From an uncultured Clostridium sp. (lineage in GTDB: Bacteria; Bacillota_A; Clostridia; TANB77; CAG-508): 19,300 nt of DNA. Below the pieces are notes generated by a model. That model worked only from the letters and a program-made list of their open reading frames with translations, was not told the origin of the DNA and did no database searches. Made by a program: the position numbers and the translations under genes. This document shows positions 8,109-15,531 of the stretch, piece by piece. Each line of letters opens with the position of its first letter. Positions within the stretch are counted from its first letter, which is position 1. Location of the stretch: positions 1 through 19,300 of the forward strand of contig CAOJZU010000025.1 of assembly GCA_948466265.1 (NCBI GenBank), in the 5' to 3' direction.

Positions 8109-8137
8109 ATACTATCATTTTTTATATCTTACGTCAA
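8109..8137 (-). promoter_or_regulatory. promoter of the metallophosphoesterase gene
   Basis: Minus strand TTGACG and TAGTAT lie 17 nt apart, about 40 nt upstream of the start codon. Confidence 0.55.
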
Positions 8138-8149
8138 CAATTAAAAACA

Positions 8150-8173
8150 GTAGTAGGCGTTCTTACCTACTAC
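8150..8173 (-). terminator. intrinsic terminator of sigG
   Basis: GTAGTAGG (8150-8157) and CCTACTAC (8166-8173) form a perfect 8-bp stem with an 8-nt loop. On the minus strand it is followed by UGUUUUUAAUU, and it lies 8 nt after the sigG stop codon. Confidence 0.75.
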
Positions 8174-8180
8174 CATTTTT

Positions 8181-8955
8181 CTATTTATAACTTTTCTTTA
8201 TTCTTTGTATTGCAGTTTTTTCAAGCCTAGAAACCTGTGCTTGTGATATTCCTATTTCGTCTGCAACTTCCATTTGTGTTCTTCCGTCAAAAAACCTTTT
8301 TGTTATAATATACTTCTCCCTCTTATTTAGTTTCTTCATTGCTTCTGCTATACTTAAATTTTCTGCCCATTTCTCGTCTGTATTTTTGCTATCACTTACC
8401 TGATCCATAACAAATATACTCTCTGTACCTTCTTTATATACTGGTTCCTGAAGTGATATTGGGTCTTGTATCGCATCAAAGCTAAACGCAATCTCTTCTC
8501 TTGGAACGCCTAGACCCTTTGCAATCATTTCTATTGTTGGTTCTTTCCCATGCTCCTTCGTTAATTTCTCCTTCATTTGCATTGCTTTATATGCTAAATC
8601 TCTTACTGAACGGCTAACTCTAATAGGGTTATTATCTCTTAAATATCTTCTAACTTCTCCAATAATCATAGGCACAGCATATGTTGAAAACTGTACATTA
8701 AGTGTTGTATCAAAATTATCTATTGCTTTAATAAGTCCTATACATCCGAACTTGAAAAAGATCATCTGAACTTTCCCCACGTCCTCCAAATCTTTGTATA
8801 ACACTTAAAACTAATCTCAAATTTCCATTTATAAATTCCTCTCTTGCACTTTCGTCGCCCATCTTTATTCTTTTAAATAGTTCGTTTTTTTCTTCATTTG
8901 ATAGTACAGGTAGCTTTGATGTGTTTACACCACATATCTCAACCTTTTTTATCAA
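8181..8955 (-). CDS. sigG: forespore-specific RNA polymerase sigma factor SigG, one apparent base insertion
   Basis: Sigma-70 family factor for late forespore genes. The N-terminus KKVEICGVNTSKLPVL is diagnostic for SigG. Region 2 (NGNLRLVLSVIQRF, then VQFSTYAVPMIIGEVRRYLRD) and region 3 (NPIRVSRSVRDLAYKA) follow. Region 4 ends in the helix-turn-helix TQMEVADEIGISQAQVSRLEK. The frame breaks at 8748: DDLFQV is followed by an extra base, and dropping it restores the conserved DDLFQVGCIGLIKAIDNFD. The gene is otherwise full-length (about 257 residues), so I treat it as intact with a sequence error. The start is TTG (8953-8955) with GGAGG 8 nt upstream; no ATG fits the conserved N-terminus. A long hairpin (8964-9011) covers that ribosome binding site. 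Confidence 0.93.
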
Positions 8956-8963
8956 AAAAAGTC

Positions 8964-9011
8964 CCTCCTTTTGGAAATAAATCTTTCATTTTTATTATTT
9001 CCAAAAAGAGG
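8964..9011 (-). promoter_or_regulatory. sigG leader hairpin sequestering the Shine-Dalgarno sequence
   Basis: On the minus strand CCTCTTTTTGGAAATAA (9011-8995) pairs with TTATTTCCAAAAGGAGG (8980-8964): 17 pairs with one G-U, and a 14-nt loop. The GGAGG at the 3' end is the sigG ribosome binding site. GACUUUUUUU follows and runs into the TTG start codon, so the element could also terminate transcription coming from the upstream smr gene. A leader hairpin that lowers sigG translation has been reported in Bacillus subtilis, to my recollection. Confidence 0.75.
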
Positions 9012-9036
9012 TTTTTTATGCAAATAGTAAATTTTA

Positions 9037-9294
9037 TTATTTTAAATAAATAAGCGTAACTCCCTTGTTATATGGGATTACTTTTCTTTCTATTTTTTTA
9101 TGCCTAAATTCCTTTCTAACCATATTAAGTATAATTTGTCCTTGTCTATATCCATGTATAACAACAATTTCTTTAATTTTATCTTCTGCTGTATCAATAG
9201 CCTTTTCCAAATAAAACCTTGCTTCATCTTCCTGCATATCATGTAAATCTAGCACAATTTTTTCATCATCTGGTATAAACATATCGTCTAACAT
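9037..9294 (-). CDS. small Smr-domain protein
   Basis: 85 residues, essentially one Smr (small MutS-related) domain. LDLHDMQEDEARFYLEKAI is the N-terminal LDLHG-type motif (Gly replaced by Asp), and VVIHGYRQGQIILNMVRKEF is the HGxGxG-type motif with an altered loop. Smr domains bind and often nick DNA or RNA; the altered glycines leave catalysis uncertain. It starts at an ATG after AAAGGAG, lies downstream of secG across a terminator-like hairpin, and is directly upstream of sigG. Confidence 0.75.
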   Translation of the reverse strand: MLDDMFIPDDEKIVLDLHDMQEDEARFYLEKAIDTAEDKIKEIVVIHGYRQGQIILNMVRKEFRHKKIERKVIPYNKGVTLIYLK

Positions 9295-9318
9295 GGATTT
9301 CTCCTTTCCCTCAAAATC

Positions 9319-9364
9319 AAAGAAAAGAGGTAACTTAAACTTTAAAGTTCCTCTAATTTTCTTT
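9319..9364 (-). terminator. long hairpin between secG and the smr gene
   Basis: AAAGAAAAGAGG (9319-9330) and CCTCTAATTTTCTTT (9350-9364) form a long imperfect stem continued inward by AACTT/AAGTT. On the minus strand the 3' arm is U-rich and followed by GAUUUU. It probably terminates or attenuates the secG transcript. Confidence 0.5.
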
Positions 9365-9383
9365 ATATATATTTTAATTTATT

Positions 9384-9629
9384 CTAGAAATAAAATATTG
9401 AAAGCACAACTGCTAAAACTGCAAAAACAACTCCAAATGTAATTGTCCATTTTTTTAGTCTTCCTTCTTTAGTTCTACCTTTGTTTTGATTGTAAAAGTT
9501 ATTTGTGCTTGAACCTGTTATTGTTCCTGAAGTACCAGAACTTTCCTTTGATTGGATTAATGTAAGAACTATTAATACGAATGTTACTATTACATATATC
9601 ACTAACAATATATTCTTTATAATTTCCAT
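9384..9629 (-). CDS. secG: preprotein translocase subunit SecG
   Basis: 81 residues with the SecG layout: a hydrophobic N-terminal helix (about 5-25), the conserved LTLIQSKESSGTSGTITG loop, a polar segment, and a second hydrophobic helix (about 60-80). SecG is an accessory membrane subunit of the SecYEG channel that helps SecA-driven export. AGGAAAGGG precedes the ATG, and it has its own promoter (9673-9701). Length and topology are normal for the family. Confidence 0.92.
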   Translation of the reverse strand: MEIIKNILLVIYVIVTFVLIVLTLIQSKESSGTSGTITGSSTNNFYNQNKGRTKEGRLKKWTITFGVVFAVLAVVLSIFYF

Positions 9630-9672
9630 GTTTTTAACAACCCTTTCCTACGTCACTATAAATGTAATCTAT

Positions 9673-9701
9673 ATTTTAACATAAACAAATAATAATTGCA
9701 A
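9673..9701 (-). promoter_or_regulatory. promoter of secG
   Basis: Minus strand TTGCAA and TAAAAT are spaced 17 nt apart. The -35 abuts the tyrS stop codon, and no terminator is visible between the genes, so read-through from tyrS is also possible. Confidence 0.55.
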
Positions 9702-9706
9702 TGTTT

Positions 9707-10927
9707 TTACATCATTTTTTCTAGTTTATGATATATTTTTTTACCCTTTTTTAGAATTGAATAACCTTCTTTAAAATCACTTTCAGATAATTTATAATTC
9801 ACATCAGTTATTTTTTCATCATTTAAAGATATTCCTCCTTGCTCTACAAGCCTTCTTGCTTCTCCTTTTGAAGATGCAATATTTGTAAGGACTATTGCTT
9901 CTACCAAAGAAATATCTGTATTTTCTACTACTGTTTTTGGCATATTTTCTAGATTTGCTCCGCCTTCAAATAATGCTTTTGCTGTTTCTTCAGCTTTTAT
10001 AGCTTCTTCTTCCCCATGAATTAATTTTGTAATCTCAAATGCTGCTACTTTTTTTGCTTCATTTATATTTTCATCCTTTAAACTTGAAAGTCTTTCTACT
10101 TCTTCATTTGGAAGAAATGTGAGCATATTTAAAACACGTCTCACTTCTGTATCACCAATGTTTCTCCAATATTGATAAAACTCATATGGAGATGTTCTTT
10201 CAGGATTTAACCATAAAGCACCTTTTTCAGTTTTACCCATTTTTTTACCTTCAGCTGTTGTAAGTAGTTTAAATGTAAGTCCATAAGAATCTTCTGCTCC
10301 AACTTTTCTAATTAATTCAACTCCGCCAATTATATTAGACCATTGATCATTTCCACCAATTTGTATTTTACAGTTATATTTATCATGTAAATATAAGAAA
10401 TCATAACTTTGCATTAACATATAACCCATTTCAAAAAAAGTAAGACCTGTGTCTAATCTTGCTTTATAGCATTCTGCTGCAAGCATTTTATTTACTGAGA
10501 ATAATGTACCAATATCTCTCATGAAATCTATGTAATTTAATTTAAGTAGCCAATCTGCATTATTTACTATAATTGCTGCATTTTCTCCTTCAAAAGAAAC
10601 AAATCTCTCTACTTGTTTTTTTATGCAAGCAACATTATTATCTATTGTCTCTCTTGTCATCATTTTTCTCATATCTGTTTTACCAGATGGATCTCCTATA
10701 CTTGCAGTTCCACCACCCATTAGTATAATTGGTCTATGTCCTGCTTTTTGAAGTTTTGCTGCAACCATAAGTGCAACAAAATGACCTATATGAAGGCTAT
10801 CTGCCGTTGGGTCTATTCCTATATAAAAACTAACACTTTTTGTTTTTAGTAACTCTCTCATTTCTTCTGCATGTGTTAATTGTTCTACATATCCTCTGTC
10901 TTCTAATTCTTTTAATATGTCTGTCAT
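9707..10927 (-). CDS. tyrS: tyrosyl-tRNA synthetase
   Basis: 406 residues, class I aminoacyl-tRNA synthetase of the bacterial TyrS type, charging tRNA-Tyr in the cytoplasm. [16 protein letters not shown] carries the HIGH signature (46-49). The tyrosine-binding segment includes GGNDQWSNI (191-199). KKMGKTEKG (about 228-236) is the KMSKS-type loop, with Gly in place of Ser. The C-terminal 60 residues are an S4-like RNA-binding domain ([18 protein letters not shown]). The frame is intact throughout. The ATG has GGGAG upstream and a strong promoter at 10965-10993. Confidence 0.97.
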   Translation of the reverse strand: MTDILKELEDRGYVEQLTHAEEMRELLKTKSVSFYIGIDPTADSLHIGHFVALMVAAKLQKAGHRPIILMGGGTASIGDPSGKTDMRKMMTRETIDNNVACIKKQVERFVSFEGENAAIIVNNADWLLKLNYIDFMRDIGTLFSVNKMLAAECYKARLDTGLTFFEMGYMLMQSYDFLYLHDKYNCKIQIGGNDQWSNIIGGVELIRKVGAEDSYGLTFKLLTTAEGKKMGKTEKGALWLNPERTSPYEFYQYWRNIGDTEVRRVLNMLTFLPNEEVERLSSLKDENINEAKKVAAFEITKLIHGEEEAIKAEETAKALFEGGANLENMPKTVVENTDISLVEAIVLTNIASSKGEARRLVEQGGISLNDEKITDVNYKLSESDFKEGYSILKKGKKIYHKLEKMM

Positions 10928-10964
10928 TTTTCTTTCTCCCTTTTTCTCTCTAATATTATCAAAT

Positions 10965-10993
10965 ATTATATACTTTTTTTAGTAAAAAGTAAA
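10965..10993 (-). promoter_or_regulatory. sigma-A promoter of tyrS
   Basis: Minus strand TTTACT and TATAAT are exactly 17 nt apart, giving a leader of about 30 nt. It lies downstream of the terminator of the structured RNA at 11023-11160, so tyrS does not need that RNA's promoter. Confidence 0.7.
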
Positions 10994-11022
10994 GAAATTT
11001 CTAGAAGTTTTGCTCAAGCTCC

Positions 11023-11160
11023 AAAAAAAGACAGGGATTTCTCCCTGCCACCTATAAATTAATATATAATAAGAAAGTTTAGGTGGGGTGGTACTCCCAC
11101 ATCTCCTACATCTTTTGATGGGCTACGGCTACCAGTTCCGTCCTCAGAAACTTTCTTATT
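11023..11160 (-). ncRNA. structured RNA with intrinsic terminator, upstream of tyrS (unidentified)
   Basis: A perfect 13-bp helix (11068-11080 with 11148-11160) encloses several short paired parts on the minus strand. These are ACGG/CCGU with loop AACUGGUAG, CAUC/GAUG, and UGGUA, which can pair with UACCA downstream as a pseudoknot. After the helix comes CCACCU/AGGUGG pairing and then a terminator CAGGGA-GAAA-UCCCUG with a run of seven U. A TATAAT (11163-11168) sits 2-8 nt outside the helix, with a poor -35. The AGGUGG plus terminator recalls a T-box, but there is no recognisable stem I or full T-box sequence, and tyrS has its own promoter after the terminator. A free small RNA fits best; an attenuating leader remains possible. 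Confidence 0.6.
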
Positions 11161-11208
11161 TTATTATATGCTACTATTATGATAACATACATTTTGCTAG
11201 TTTTCAAG

Positions 11209-11571
11209 CTAGAACTTATAAAAATAATCATGACTAAAGTATTTTTGTACTTTTTCTTTTGCCATAATATACATTGTTCTTGCAAAATGTATATTATGAT
11301 TTGATACTCTAACTGCTACTAAAACATAATCATTATCAATTTTATATTCTTTGATAAATTCTATTGATTTTTTCTTTTCATTTCTTGCCAAGTATGTGGG
11401 ATTACTTATAATGTTCTCTATTTCCTTTCCATATTTAGCAAAATCTTTTGGATGTTCTTCTCGCATGTGACTTAGATTTGCATCTCCAACAAATATTGGC
11501 TTTTCTTCTTCATAATCTAATTTTAATATTTTTATAATCTTTTTTGTTATCATGCCTATTTGTTTGTTCAC
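11209..11571 (-). CDS. PBECR-type (barnase/EndoU/RelE-like) nuclease domain protein
   Basis: 120 residues. The pattern HMREEHPKDFAKYGKEIENI, then NPTYLARN, then IDNDYVLVAVRVS and a late aromatic/basic end fits the BECR-fold nucleases known as PBECR domains. These occur in phage and polymorphic-toxin proteins. His residues in SHMREEHP are candidate catalytic or structural residues. There is no signal peptide. The open frame starts at GTG (11569-11571) with a weak AGGTAGG site; an ATG nine codons on is an alternative. No antitoxin gene is adjacent. Assignment is by pattern memory and needs a profile search. Confidence 0.6.
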   Translation of the reverse strand: MNKQIGMITKKIIKILKLDYEEEKPIFVGDANLSHMREEHPKDFAKYGKEIENIISNPTYLARNEKKKSIEFIKEYKIDNDYVLVAVRVSNHNIHFARTMYIMAKEKVQKYFSHDYFYKF

Positions 11572-11754
11572 GTTATATGCCTACCTTAAAATTTATTCCC
11601 CCAAAAAGATTATATATCTATTTCTTATTTTAATAGTTTTCAATCATTAAGTCAATAGAAATCGTTCTACGTTTTTCGACAATAATGGAAAATAATTTGT
11701 GCTAATATTTTATATCCCTATTATCACAACATATTTTAATTGATTTTAAATATA

Positions 11755-11783
11755 TTTACATAATAATCAACATGTGGTATGAT
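11755..11783 (+). promoter_or_regulatory. sigma-A promoter of the radical SAM gene
   Basis: TTTACA and TATGAT on the plus strand are 17 nt apart. The leader is about 90 nt, containing ATACT/AGTAT within TGGTTAT/ATAACCA pairings (about 11811-11856), then AAAGGAG. The 307-nt gap 11572-11878 otherwise holds only tiny ORFs; I see no precursor-peptide gene. Confidence 0.6.
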
Positions 11784-11878
11784 AGACATAATTTATATTT
11801 CTACTAGTAAATGGTTATGCTTTTTAGAGTGATACTATATTAAGTATATAACCAAATAATGACGAAAGGAGCTAGTAT

Positions 11879-12991
11879 ATGCCTCATGTAAAAAAAGAGA
11901 TGATTTCTTACTTTTTGACTACAAAATGCAATCTGAGATGTATTTATTGCTATAACTGTCAGAAACGGAAATCATGTCCAATCCAGACATTAGATTTCGA
12001 CTTTGCTAAGGCTGGAACTGATTATTTCTTTAGTAACTTCAAAAGTCGGCACATACGTTTTTATGGACCCGGTGAACCTACACAAGCATTTTCCCTTATG
12101 AAAGATATAAGAAACTATGCTTTTTCAAAAGCAGGAGAAGAACTTAGTGTAGAAATTCAAACTAATGGTGCATTTTCTCATGAAATTAGAGAATGGTTAT
12201 CTAAAAATGTCAACATTATTTGGATTTCCTTTGATGGTCCACCAGACATCCAAAATCGCAACAGACCATTTCCCAATGACAAACCTTCTTCGCCGGTTAT
12301 TGAAGAAAATGTTAAGTATTTAACAAGTCATCTTGAGTTGAGTGGAACAGTTGGAGTTAGAGTTACCATTACCAACGATAACATGCACCGTCAGATAGAA
12401 ATGATAGATTATTTTGCATCTTTAGGAGTAAAGCATATTTGGTGTGATCCATTATTTCAAGAAGTTATGGATAAACCTGTATGTATGACACCTAAGAGGC
12501 AGGAAAATTTTCATTTTGATATGGATGGGTTTATTCGCACCTATGTGGAGGCATACAAATATGCCAAAAGCATAGGAATGTTCTGGGGCACAAATCTCAT
12601 ATACAATTTTGATGGGTGCTCACAGTACAATTGCCGTGCATGTATTCCTGTGCCACATCTTACGCCAGATGGATATGTTTCCGCATGTGATATGGTCACA
12701 TTTGGTGGGAAGCCAAATCATATGGAGCCTTTAGTATATGGCAAATGGGATGCAGAAAATAAGTCCATTCAGTTTTATGATGACAAAATTAAAACTCTCC
12801 AATCGCGTACAGCATATAATATGCCTGCATGTAAGAATTGCGAAGTATCTAGCAAGTGTGCTGGACACTGTTTGGGAGAAACACTTAATGAAACTGGTAG
12901 TCTTTTTGGGTGCAATCCCAAAATCTGCTATGCAGTTAGAGAGCTTTACAAAGAACTCGGAGATATCGAGTATGAATATCTCCACCCTTAG
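11879..12991 (+). CDS. radical SAM / SPASM-domain enzyme
   Basis: 370 residues. TTKCNLRCIYC holds the CX3CX2C cluster motif (Cys17, 21, 24) for the S-adenosylmethionine-cleaving 4Fe-4S centre, and FYGPGEPT (61-68) is the GGE-type SAM-binding motif. The C-terminal third is a Cys-rich SPASM region: Cys247, 252, 255, 270, then ACKNCEVSSKCAGHC (318-331), Cys345 and Cys350, enough for one or two auxiliary clusters. This family includes anaerobic sulfatase-maturating enzymes and peptide maturases; the target is not evident, as no sulfatase or Cys-rich precursor peptide lies nearby. It is the only plus-strand gene, is richer in G and C with different codon use, and has its own promoter and terminator, suggesting horizontal gain. 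Confidence 0.9.
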   Translation: MPHVKKEMISYFLTTKCNLRCIYCYNCQKRKSCPIQTLDFDFAKAGTDYFFSNFKSRHIRFYGPGEPTQAFSLMKDIRNYAFSKAGEELSVEIQTNGAFSHEIREWLSKNVNIIWISFDGPPDIQNRNRPFPNDKPSSPVIEENVKYLTSHLELSGTVGVRVTITNDNMHRQIEMIDYFASLGVKHIWCDPLFQEVMDKPVCMTPKRQENFHFDMDGFIRTYVEAYKYAKSIGMFWGTNLIYNFDGCSQYNCRACIPVPHLTPDGYVSACDMVTFGGKPNHMEPLVYGKWDAENKSIQFYDDKIKTLQSRTAYNMPACKNCEVSSKCAGHCLGETLNETGSLFGCNPKICYAVRELYKELGDIEYEYLHP

Positions 12992-12998
12992 TCATTAG

Positions 12999-13031
12999 AA
13001 TCGCCACACTTCTTTTTGGAGTGTGGCGATT
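12999..13031. terminator. bidirectional terminator between the radical SAM gene and ecfT
   Basis: AATCGCCACACT and AGTGTGGCGATT form a perfect 12-bp stem with a 9-nt T-rich loop. It sits 7 nt after the radical SAM stop codon and 8 nt after the convergent ecfT stop codon. Confidence 0.75.
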
Positions 13032-13039
13032 TGCTATAT

Positions 13040-13617
13040 TTAGCTTACATATCCCTTTGCAATCATTGAGTATTCAAGCTCTGATGTCTTTTTGATTACC
13101 CCAGTAATCAAAGGTAAAAATATATAATTAGGGTGCTTTATCATATTTCTTAAATTTACTTTAAACCCTTTTGAAATTAAAGAATATTTTAAATTTTGTA
13201 TTTCTTTTTGTAAAATTGGTATAAAGCTAATACTTATACTTACCATTATCCCGTATTTCTTTTGTATTTATTCTAAATATCCTAAGCGGAAATAACATCT
13301 TTTCTACTCCGAAGCCTTATTTTTCTAGGTGTCATTTTCTTTGAAAATATGTATGTTATTTGACACACCAAAATTAGCCTAATTCCAATATAAATACCAT
13401 GCTCTAGACTACCAAATAAAACATTTAAAACTGCTGTAAATATTATAAATGGAAGTATCTTAAAAATAAATTTACATGTGTTTTTTAAGTTTATTTTTAA
13501 GATTGCCATTAGAAACATATTTATCAAAAATACAGCTAAAAGTAAAATTTTTGATTTTATAAAAAATATCAAACTTGTATATACCAAAAACAATATAAAT
13601 TCCGTAGCAATTAACAT
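13040..13617 (-). CDS. ecfT: ECF transporter transmembrane subunit EcfT, two apparent base insertions
   Basis: Membrane coupling subunit of an energy-coupling factor transporter. The N-terminal part has several hydrophobic helices (FILFLVYTSLIFFIKSKILL; FIFKILPFIIFTAVLNVLF). The cytoplasmic coupling part carries the two X-(R/K)-G motifs, SLISKGFKV and SMIAKGYVS. The frame breaks at 13311 and 13253; deleting one base at each gives a continuous SKKMTPRKI-RLGVEKMLFPLRI-FRINTKEIGIMVSIS. About 191 residues, shorter than typical EcfT (around 265). The start is the ATG at 13615-13617 with AAGGTG upstream; an in-frame GTG lies three codons earlier. It is last in the folate operon, separated from ecfA by two unrelated genes. 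Confidence 0.8.
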
Positions 13618-13627
13618 TTCTTTCACC

Positions 13628-14104
13628 TTATCTTCTATTACTTATTATATCTTGTTTAATTCTATTTAAAGCACCTTTAACATACTTAGTTGCTTTTTCG
13701 TCATAAATGTATTTCCCATCTATTTTCCTAACAACATCCCTTATTTTTGTATTTTCAGGCAAATCTTCTTCAAATGCAATACGCTTACATTCTAAATTAT
13801 CTTTATATTGAGCCACTTTGTATCTATGATACTCTTTATCATTTTCATATTTATTTGTTACAATAAATATCTCGCCTTTAGTTTTATCTTCTAATTCTTT
13901 TGCAAAATACTCTTGCAAAAAATCAAATTCTCTTCTATCAAGTTCAGCTTCTTCTGTATTTGTTAACTTAACATTTTTTGCATCTTGCTTTTCTTTGTTC
14001 TCTTTATTATATTTCTCTAAAGCCTCACTAAGCTCTTTTATAAATTTTTCTGCTGAATTGCTTTTTGCTAATTCCCCCATTTTAGAATTTAAGTCTAATT
14101 CCAA
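13628..14104 (-). CDS. hypothetical protein within the folate operon
   Basis: 158 residues, highly charged and mostly helical (LSEALEKYNKENKEKQDAKN), with a C-terminal segment KGEIFIVTNKYENDKEYHRY that may be a small beta-rich core. No signal peptide or membrane segment. The likely start is TTG (14102-14104) with GGGAG eight bases upstream. It sits between the secreted nuclease and ecfT with gaps of 15 and 10 nt, so it is co-transcribed. Being next to a nuclease gene, an inhibitor role is possible but there is no sequence evidence for it. Family not recognised. Confidence 0.65.
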   Translation of the reverse strand: MELDLNSKMGELAKSNSAEKFIKELSEALEKYNKENKEKQDAKNVKLTNTEEAELDRREFDFLQEYFAKELEDKTKGEIFIVTNKYENDKEYHRYKVAQYKDNLECKRIAFEEDLPENTKIRDVVRKIDGKYIYDEKATKYVKGALNRIKQDIISNRR

Positions 14105-14119
14105 ATTTATTTCTCCCTT

Positions 14120-14884
14120 CTACTCCTTTAATTTTGCTTTACCTGTACTATAATCAATATCAAAATTATCTTGAACATTATATATAAATTTATTAAATAA
14201 AATGCCTTCTTCTTCAACAGACTTTGCTTCTATTTCTACACCAGTTGCTAAGTTATTTGTGCCTTCATAAACTGGTGTTACTCTATATAAAACATGATAA
14301 TCTTTATTCTCCTTATTTTTAGTTTTTATCCAGTCTGCGACGGCATTTTCATACTTTATCATAGCTTCATTCATCTGACATGTACCAGTAATTAAATTTT
14401 TTTTGTTATTATTTTCATTTCCAAGCTGCCAGGCAATTAAATGACATCTTTCATATAAATGCTCTTTATTATTTTCTCCATATAAATACTGCACCCAACC
14501 AGTTGGTTTATATGAAAGGCTTCCTCTTTTTGTATCCTTTGGTGGCATTGTATATTTACAAATATTTGCAAATGCCACTCCTGCTCTATTTAGCTCATCT
14601 AAATTAGAATAGTTTTCAAACTCTTCTCTTGTTATATCTTTATCTTCAAAATATGGTATATCGTTATTAATAGTTATAACGATTTCACCTGAGTATGGTG
14701 GGATATTATCTATATTAATACTTGTATTAGTCACACTTGTATCTATTGTTTCATTTTGTAGATTTTGCTCATTATTTTCCAAATCGTTTGGCTTAGCATT
14801 GTAAATTAATGCTGATACTATCAAAATGGTTATTACTACTACTAATCTTATTAACCTATTTTTTAACTTTTTACTACTTTTCAT
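14120..14884 (-). CDS. membrane-anchored or secreted DNA/RNA non-specific endonuclease
   Basis: 254 residues. A basic N-terminus and one hydrophobic helix (about 12-28) indicate export or membrane anchoring. The nuclease domain is of the EndA/streptodornase type: LYERCHLIAWQL holds the catalytic His148 (the usual DRGH-type motif reads ERCH here). KKNLITGTCQMN supplies the metal-binding Asn163, and NEAMIKYENAVADWI and HVLYRVTPVYEG complete the fold. It probably degrades extracellular nucleic acid or serves in uptake or competition. The start codon is 5 nt after the ecfA stop, and its weak site GGAAGGAT lies inside ecfA, implying translational coupling. A nuclease inside a folate transport operon is unexpected. 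Confidence 0.88.
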   Translation of the reverse strand: MKSSKKLKNRLIRLVVVITILIVSALIYNAKPNDLENNEQNLQNETIDTSVTNTSINIDNIPPYSGEIVITINNDIPYFEDKDITREEFENYSNLDELNRAGVAFANICKYTMPPKDTKRGSLSYKPTGWVQYLYGENNKEHLYERCHLIAWQLGNENNNKKNLITGTCQMNEAMIKYENAVADWIKTKNKENKDYHVLYRVTPVYEGTNNLATGVEIEAKSVEEEGILFNKFIYNVQDNFDIDYSTGKAKLKE

Positions 14885-14889
14885 ATTTA

Positions 14890-15531
14890 TTATTTTATCC
14901 TTCCGTTTTCAAGCTCAATTACTCTATCAGCTAAAGATATTTCTTCTTCTACATTTGTTACATAAACTATCGTAAAACCATTTTCTTTAAGTTTTTTTAT
15001 AATATTTCTTACATCCTTCTTTCCTTCAGGGTCTAGCATTGCTGTCGGCTCATCTAATACAATAACTTTAGGTGAAATCGCTAGTACTCCTGCTATTGTA
15101 ACTCTTTGTTTTTGCCCAAGAGATAATTCATACGCTTCTTCATTTATATATTCTGCCATTCCGAACTTGTTCTAAAGCTTTTTTTATTCTTTCTTCCTTT
15201 TTATCAATTCCTAAATTATCAAGTGCAAATTCTATATCATCATATACATTATTAAATATAATCTGATTTTCAGGATTTTGAAAAACTATTCCGAATAGTT
15301 TTTCTAAGCTCTATAAATTTTGATTTATCTTTTGTATTTATCTCTGAGATAAAAATATCTCCTTTGCTTGGCATTGTAATTCCTGCAATAAGTCTTGCTA
15401 AGCTCGATTTTCCGGACCCGTTTCTCCCTATTATACAAATAGTTTCACCGATTATTTATTTCTAAATTTATATCTTCTAAAACAGTTTTACCGCCTTTAT
15501 ATTTATAACTTACGTTTTTTATTTCAACCAT
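14890..15531 (-). CDS. ecfA: ECF transporter ATP-binding subunit, three apparent base insertions
   Basis: ABC-type ATPase that powers the folate ECF transporter. It starts MVEIKNVSYKYKGGKTVLED, with the ATG overlapping the end of folC by 13 nt. Walker A is GRNGSGKSS, the Q-loop FQNPENQI, the signature LSLGQKQR, and Walker B VIVLDEPTAMLDPEG. Frame breaks at 15450, 15293 and 15163 each disappear on removing one base (INNGET, RKTIGIVFQNP, LEQVGMAEY). The corrected protein has about 212 residues, shorter than the usual 270-290. The H-loop reads YVTNVEEE where the family has a His (TH), so the switch histidine appears to be Asn. Only one ATPase gene is present, so it would act as a homodimer or with a partner encoded elsewhere. 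Confidence 0.88.

Noticed and set aside
8728..8804. sigG and other split genes as programmed +1 frameshifting
   Set aside because: The same extra G occurs in unrelated genes with no shared slippery codon, stop or stimulatory structure, and a homopolymer error is present in folC as well. A sequence artefact is simpler.
11023..11160. Canonical tyrosine T-box ahead of tyrS
   Set aside because: No stem I features or full T-box sequence are present, the UGGC would match a G discriminator and not the A expected for tRNA-Tyr, and tyrS has a good promoter after the terminator.
11640..11878. Precursor peptide for the radical SAM enzyme
   Set aside because: Only ORFs of about 6-12 codons without ribosome binding sites occur in this gap.
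12731..12998. Overlapping frames at the 3' end of the radical SAM gene
   Set aside because: They lie wholly inside the SPASM-coding region, whose conserved cysteines fix the true frame.
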